64,000 bases of DNA. It comes from Solanum dulcamara. Taxonomy: Eukaryota; Streptophyta; Magnoliopsida; Solanales; Solanaceae. Both the position numbers and the translations under genes were made by a program. The notes under the pieces are model-generated. The model had not been told where the DNA came from. It saw only the letters and a list, made by a program, of their open reading frames with translations, and did not search any database. Of the stretch, positions 59,591-64,000 are shown piece after piece (position 1 is the first letter of the stretch; each line of letters starts with the position of its first letter). The DNA is taken from NCBI RefSeq assembly GCF_947179165.1, contig NC_077245.1:38433286-38497285 (forward strand). The letters run 5' to 3'.

Positions 59591-59947
59591 GTGGTCATAA
59601 GTATATTATCAGTCTTTTCTCGAGAAGTATATGCGTTGATGGATCCAGACTCTACTTTATCATATATATCTCCATTTGTTGCTAGTAAAATTGGAATTAA
59701 GCCTGAGTTATTAGAATCATTTGAGGTGGCTACACCAGTATGGGACTCTATTATGGTGAAACAGGTATATAGGAATTGCCCGGTAAATGTATATAATCAT
59801 CCTACCTTGGTCTATTTGATAGAGTTAAGTATGGTGGAGTTTGATGTTATTATGGGTATGGATTGGTTAGCTTCTTTTCATGCCAACGTAGACTGTAGAA
59901 ATAAAGTGGTTCGGTTCCAATTCCCAGATGGACCAATTGTCGAGTAG
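59591..59947 (+). pseudogene. E5 copy 2 protease relic, active-site change
   Basis: Open stretch of about 118 codons. The active site reads ALMDPDSTLSYI: Asp replaces the Gly kept in copy 1 (DPGST), which should abolish activity. It ends with a stop after PDGPIVE (59945-59947). Confidence 0.85.
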
Positions 59948-60004
59948 TTAGGAAACACAACATCGACGAAGGGTAGATTCATTTCATACCTATAGGCAAG
60001 GAAA

Positions 60005-61327
60005 ATGATCAGGAAGGACTATATTTATCATATAGTCCGTATGCCAAATCTGGAAGCAGAGGTGCCAACTCTTCAGTCGGTACCCATGATTAATGAATAT
60101 CCAGATGTGTTCCTAGATAAACTCCCAGGTCTTTCTCCTGAACGAGAAATAGAGTTCACAGTAGACGTGCTACAAGATACTCAGCCTATCTCTATCCCTC
60201 CATATAGAATGGTACCCATAGAGTTAAAGGAGCTAAAGACTTGCTGGAGAAGGGCTTCATTAGGCCCAGCATATCACCGTAGGGAGTGCTGGTACTATTT
60301 GCTAAAAAGAAAGATGGATTGCTGCGAATGTGCATTGACTACAGGCAGCTGAACAAGGTAACAATTAAGAACAGGTATCCCCTCCTAGGATTGATGATTT
60401 GTTGGACCAGCTACAGGGCGCTAAGTCTTTTTCGAAGATAGACCTATGGTCAGGCTATCATCAGGTACACGTAAGAGAGACAGATATCCCAAAGACCGCA
60501 TTCAGGACCCGGTACGGGCACATGAGTTCAAGGTGATGTCTTTTGGGCTGACAAACGCCCTAGCAGTATTTATGGATCTAATGAACCGAGTGTTCAAACT
60601 ATTTCTAGATTTGTTCGTGATTGTATTTATTGATGATATTCTGGTTTATTCATGATCAGAGAAGGAACACGCGGATCATTTGTGGGTGGTACTAGGAATA
60701 CTCCAACACTAGAAATTATACGCTAAGTTTTCTAAATGTGAATTTTGGTTAACTTCAGTGGCTTTTCTAGGACATATTATTGGGACTGACGGTATTCGCG
60801 TAGATACGCAGAAGATTGAGGCCGTGAAAGCTTGGCCAAGACCTGCAACCCCTATGGAAGTACGTAGCTTTTTGGGGTTAGCAGGGTACTACAGGAGGTT
60901 TGTGGAAAAGTTTTCTTCCATTTAAGCGCCTTTAATGAGGCTGACTCAAAAAATGGCTAAGTTCCAGTGGACTGATGCTTGTGAACGGAGCTTCCAATTG
61001 TTAAAAGAAAAGTTGACTACGGATCCTGTTCTCACTCTTCCATAAGGGCCAAACGGCTTTGTTATTTATTGTGATGCTTCCGATATTGGGCTAGGATGTG
61101 TTCTGATGCAGCATGGTAGAGTTATAGCTTATGCCTCCCGACAGCTTAGGAAGCACGAAAGGAACTACTCAACGCATGATCTGGAATTAGCAGCGGTGAT
61201 TTATGACTTAAAAATATAGAGGCACTACTTGTATGGTGTACATGTTGACATTTATACGGACCATAAGAGCCTTCAGTATATTTTTAAATAGAAGGAGCTA
61301 AAGCTATAGAAAAGAAGGTGGCTAGAG
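60005..61327 (+). pseudogene. E5 copy 2 reverse transcriptase and RNase H relic
   Basis: [22 protein letters not shown], then a small deletion relative to copy 1, frame changes around 60230, 60390 and 60510, and an open stretch ending FIDDILVYS just before a TGA (60653-60655). RNase H traces ([20 protein letters not shown] and [10 protein letters not shown]) follow at about 61050-61180 with stops near 61219 and 61291. Confidence 0.85.
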
Positions 61328-61636
61328 TTGCTGAAGGACTACGACGTCGACATATTATACCACCCAGGGAAGGCAAATGTGGTAGCGGATGCGCTCAGCC
61401 ATAAATCGATGGGTAGCTTAGTAGATGTACCACTAGAGCAAAAAGAGATAACCCATGAGATTTGCCAGCTCGCTAGCCTTGGAGTCTGCTTAGCTGTTTT
61501 GGATAATGGCGGAGTTTCTGTTCGAAGAGTTGTTGAATCCTCGCTCATGGAGGATGTAAAACAATATCAATACCAGGACTCTATTCTGACCCAGTATAAG
61601 AATATGACTCTCCAGGAGGGAAAGACTCCATTTTAG
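61328..61636 (+). pseudogene. E5 copy 2 RNase H-integrase linker
   Basis: About 102 open codons: DYDVDILYHPGKANVVADAL, then a low-conservation linker to LQEGKTPF and a stop. It shows what follows the point where copy 1 was cut (VVAD). Confidence 0.8.
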
Positions 61637-61639
61637 ATC

Positions 61640-62449
61640 ACGGCAAGTGGAGTACTATAATATCGAGGTAGAGTCTATGTACCGAAAGTTGTAGGGCTAC
61701 GACAACAAGTACTGGGAGAGGCACACCATGCCTATTATTCTATTCATCCGGGATCAACCAAGATGTATCATGACCTCAGGGGTTTATATCGGTGTAATGG
61801 TATGAAGAAAGATACAGCCGAGTTCATAGCCCAATGCCTAAACTACCAACAAGTTAAAGTTGAACATCAAAATTTGGGTTGGCTACTACAGGAGATGGAG
61901 ATTCTAACTTGGAAATGGGAAGCGATTAACATGGATTTTATTACCGGCTTACCTTGCACTCTCCGAAAGCAGGATTCTATTTGGGTTATTGTGGATAAGC
62001 TGACAAAATCAGCCCATTTCCTCCCAGTCAGGACCACGTACTCAGCTGAACACTATGCGAAACTGTACATCAAAGAGATAGTGCGACTTTACGGAGTTCC
62101 CACCTCTATTATTTCGGATAGGGGAGCTCAGTTTATAGCCCACTTTTGGCAGTTATTTCAACAAGGATTGGGAACACAGGTAAGCCTTAGTACGACATTC
62201 CATCCTCAGACTGATGGACAGGCCGAGTACACTATTCAGGCCCCAGAGGATATGCTACAGGCCTGCACAATTGACTTCAAGGGTAGCTGGGATGAGCATA
62301 TACCACTTATTGAGTTTGCCTACAATAACAGCTATCACTCCAGCATCCAAATAGCACCATATGAGGTTCTATACGGCAGGAGGTGCAGATCACCTATTGG
62401 TTGGTTTGAGGTTGGCGAAACACAACTAATGGGCCTAGATATGGTCTAA
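61640..62449 (+). pseudogene. E5 copy 2 integrase (core nearly intact)
   Basis: The longest open frame of the window (228 codons from 61763). The zinc part shows AHHAYYSIHPG-like His residues but CLNYQQVKVEH has Tyr for the second Cys. The core keeps all three catalytic acids: NMDFITGL, IISDRGAQF and QAEYTIQ, with 60 and 35 residues between them, the D,D(35)E pattern. It stops after LMGLDMV (62447-62449) before the linker to the chromodomain. It may be recently decayed. Confidence 0.88.
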
Positions 62450-62539
62450 TAGGTGGTGGAAAAGGTAAAGCTTATTTGGGAGAGATTATTAGCTACCCAG
62501 AGTCGACAGAAGTCATACGCAGACAATCGACGTTGACCT

Positions 62540-62995
62540 TTGGAATTCCAAATGGGCAAATGGGTGTTCTTGAAAGTGTCGCCCATGAAAGGAGTAATGA
62601 GGTTCGATAAGAAAGGAAAGCTGAGTCTGAGATATATTGGACCTTACTTGATCCTTCATCTAATAGGAAAGGTTGCCTACGAGCTAGACTTACCAGCGTA
62701 CCTGGAAGCAGTACATCCAGTCTTCCATGTATTAATGTTTTGCAAGTATGTTGGTGATCCATCCTGAGTATATCCCATAGATGACATCCAAGTCACAGAA
62801 GAATTGAACTATGAAGAACAATCAATCGCCATCATGGATCAACAGATTAAAAGATTGCGGACTAAGGACGTAGCTTCTGTCAAGGTGTTATGGCAAAATA
62901 GGAATCGTGAAGAAATGACCTGGGAAACTGAAGAAGACATGAAACACAAGTATCCATACCTGTTCCCATTATCTACAGGTAACCCTGACTCCTGA
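62540..62995 (+). pseudogene. E5 copy 2 integrase C-terminus and chromodomain
   Basis: MEFQMGKWVFLKVSPMKGVM and YIGPYLILHLIGKVAYELDL form the post-core part; a stop near 62765; then the chromodomain: IAIMDQQIKRLRTKDVASVK and TWETEEDMKHKYPYLFPLST. In chromoviruses this domain binds chromatin marks and directs insertion into heterochromatin, which fits the dense nesting here. Confidence 0.85.
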
Positions 62996-63089
62996 AAACT
63001 TGTATATTAATTACGCAGATAAAAATATGTGTTATTGCAAAAGAAAGAAACCTCCCTACAATCAATATAAAGTCTTAAGGGAAGGTTTA

Positions 63090-63128
63090 TTTAACATTCG
63101 GGGACAAATGTTCTAAAGGCGGGAAGGA
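63090..63128 (+). other. E5 polypurine tract and upstream hairpin
   Basis: aacattcggggacaaatgtt (63092-63111) can fold on itself; it is followed by ctaaaggcgggaagga directly before LTR 3. A C interrupts the purine run relative to E1/E6. Confidence 0.8.
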
Positions 63129-64000
63129 TGTTATACCCCACACTTTTAAACTCAGAATGTCTCTTAAGTTCCTTAGACATTATCATGTGAGCCGGATAAT
63201 TTACGACCGTATCAAACGACTTTAAGGAAGGGAGAATGTGATACCCCATAGTAGAGAAGGTTGGAAATAAAGTCATAAACATCCAAAAGGAATTGGAGGC
63301 CAAGTAATGAGTCGTAGGACTCGATTTACCTATGTAAGCCACTAACTTAGAAGTCTTACATACTTGAGCTACTTGAGGACATTCCAAGCCTACGTAGCAT
63401 GGATTACATAGGCTCTTAAAATAGGATGAGATTACGAACCCACGAGAAAGGGAAAAAATAACACGTAGCAGCCAATAAAGGGGTGACACATGGCAGCACC
63501 TCAAGTAAGCAGGTGACCCACCTGCTTGGGTTCAAGTAGGTGACCCACCTGCTTGAGGTAGGTGGGCCCCATTGCCACGTGGCAGCCCCTCCTTGAGTGC
63601 ATGGATACGGTGGCTCAATAGGGGCTGGACACGTGTCCCTCTTAGGGGATGACACGTGTCACCTCCTAGGACCACCTATATATGTATAATATGTGAGTAA
63701 TCTTCAGTTCTTGATCCAAAAAACTTCAGCCAACAAAGAAAACACAAACCCTAACCTAGAGAGAAAAACGTGACGGCTTGGGAGAAAAATAAGGTAAGTC
63801 CCAATTTCATTCTATAAATTAATTATCTAGCATATACCACGATGATATGGAGGTATTATAAGTATAAAATCATGGCTTGGTGTAGCACAAATCGGACAGC
63901 AAGCAGCCACGACATTTAAATCGTGCCAGAGAAGTTCTGAGGCAGAATTTTGGCTAATTTCGGGTAAGGTAAGGCCTTCCCTTCTAATTTGAAGTTTACT
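63129..64000 (+). repeat. E5 LTR 3, left part, runs off the window
   Basis: Starts tgttataccccacactttt and matches 35307-36165 closely. The window ends just before the position where E6 inserted in LTR 1. GAGTCGTAGGACTC is at 63309-63322 and the CAGGTG array at about 63504-63562. Confidence 0.88.
63627..63684 (+). promoter_or_regulatory. E5 LTR 3 promoter block
   Basis: Perfect palindromes ggacacgtgtcc (63627-63638) and tgacacgtgtca (63650-63661) precede TATATATG (63677-63684). In LTR 1 the matching boxes are partly mutated (acatgtgtca near 35810), so this LTR keeps the better promoter. Confidence 0.6.

Larger units (their letters stand above)
35307..64000 (+). mobile_element. E5: Tekay/Del-like chromovirus in tandem array, interrupted by E6, open at the right edge
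   Basis: Order: LTR 1 (35307-36172 and 50691-52663, split by E6), primer site, gag-pol copy 1 (52866-56083, truncated), partial LTR 2 lacking its 5' part (56084-57989), primer site 2, gag-pol copy 2 (58192-62995), polypurine tract, LTR 3 (63129 to beyond 64000). This is an LTR-internal-LTR-internal-LTR array, as made by unequal recombination, followed by a deletion joining copy 1 RNase H to the middle of LTR 2. Both coding copies carry stops and frame shifts. The left target-site copy would be AATAG (35302-35306). Confidence 0.85.

Noticed and set aside
1..64000. A new multi-gene system such as a defence or biosynthetic cluster
   Set aside because: Nothing supports one. All recognisable coding DNA belongs to LTR retrotransposons or one LINE; the unusual content lies in the non-autonomous elements and their 5S cargo.

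Overview
This window looks like a block of heterochromatin-type repeat DNA from a flowering plant, most likely of the nightshade family (Solanaceae); genus is not resolved. The evidence is the family mix: chromovirus-type Ty3/gypsy LTR retrotransposons with 3-4 kb LTRs and a tRNA-iMet primer site (TGGTATCAGAGC), an RNase H-bearing L1-type LINE, and the 3' tail of a Solanaceae TS-type SINE. I found no intact host gene. One possible host exon (488-670, minus) is weak. Almost all short open frames here are chance frames inside LTRs or shreds of gag-pol.

Layout. 1-4037: low-copy, AT-rich DNA holding a MITE-like remnant, a 45-bp SINE stub with 15-bp target duplications and a palindromic minisatellite. 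4038-28883: a 3' LINE remnant cut into three pieces. Its first gap holds element E2 (+, 4288-24815, TSD ATAAT), an old chromovirus with decayed gag-pol. E2 is itself interrupted two bases inside its 5' LTR by E1 (-, 4290-15172, TSD AATTG), a very young element without gag-pol. The second gap holds a 3.2 kb solo LTR (25394-28628). 28884-32019: E3 (+), the 3' end of another old chromovirus, fused to the LINE and cut off inside its 3' LTR by E4. 32020-35306: E4 (+), 5' LTR, primer site and leader only, cut by E5. 35307-64000: E5 (+), a Tekay/Del-like chromovirus array LTR - gag-pol (truncated) - partial LTR - gag-pol - LTR that runs off the window. Its first LTR is interrupted by E6 (-, 36173-50685, TSD GTTAT), a non-autonomous relative of E1. 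E6's left LTR is interrupted by E7 (+, 37232-40762, TSD GTGAA), a solo LTR of the E1 family. The nest is therefore five deep: E3 > E4 > E5 > E6 > E7.

How the parts relate. E1 and E6 lack gag, protease, RT and a full integrase, but keep LTRs, primer site, polypurine tract and a chromodomain tail closely similar to those of E5. They are best read as non-autonomous (LARD-like) derivatives mobilised in trans by an E5-like chromovirus. Both carry 5S rRNA-derived DNA in their internal regions, in opposite orientations relative to the element; this is the most unusual content of the window. The LTRs share promoter palindromes (12-bp CACGTG-centred boxes next to a TATA box), CAGGTG/CACCTG arrays and several conserved small hairpins.

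No bacterial-type operons, CRISPR arrays, tRNA genes or functional rRNA genes were seen. All identity and divergence statements are by-eye readings, not alignments.
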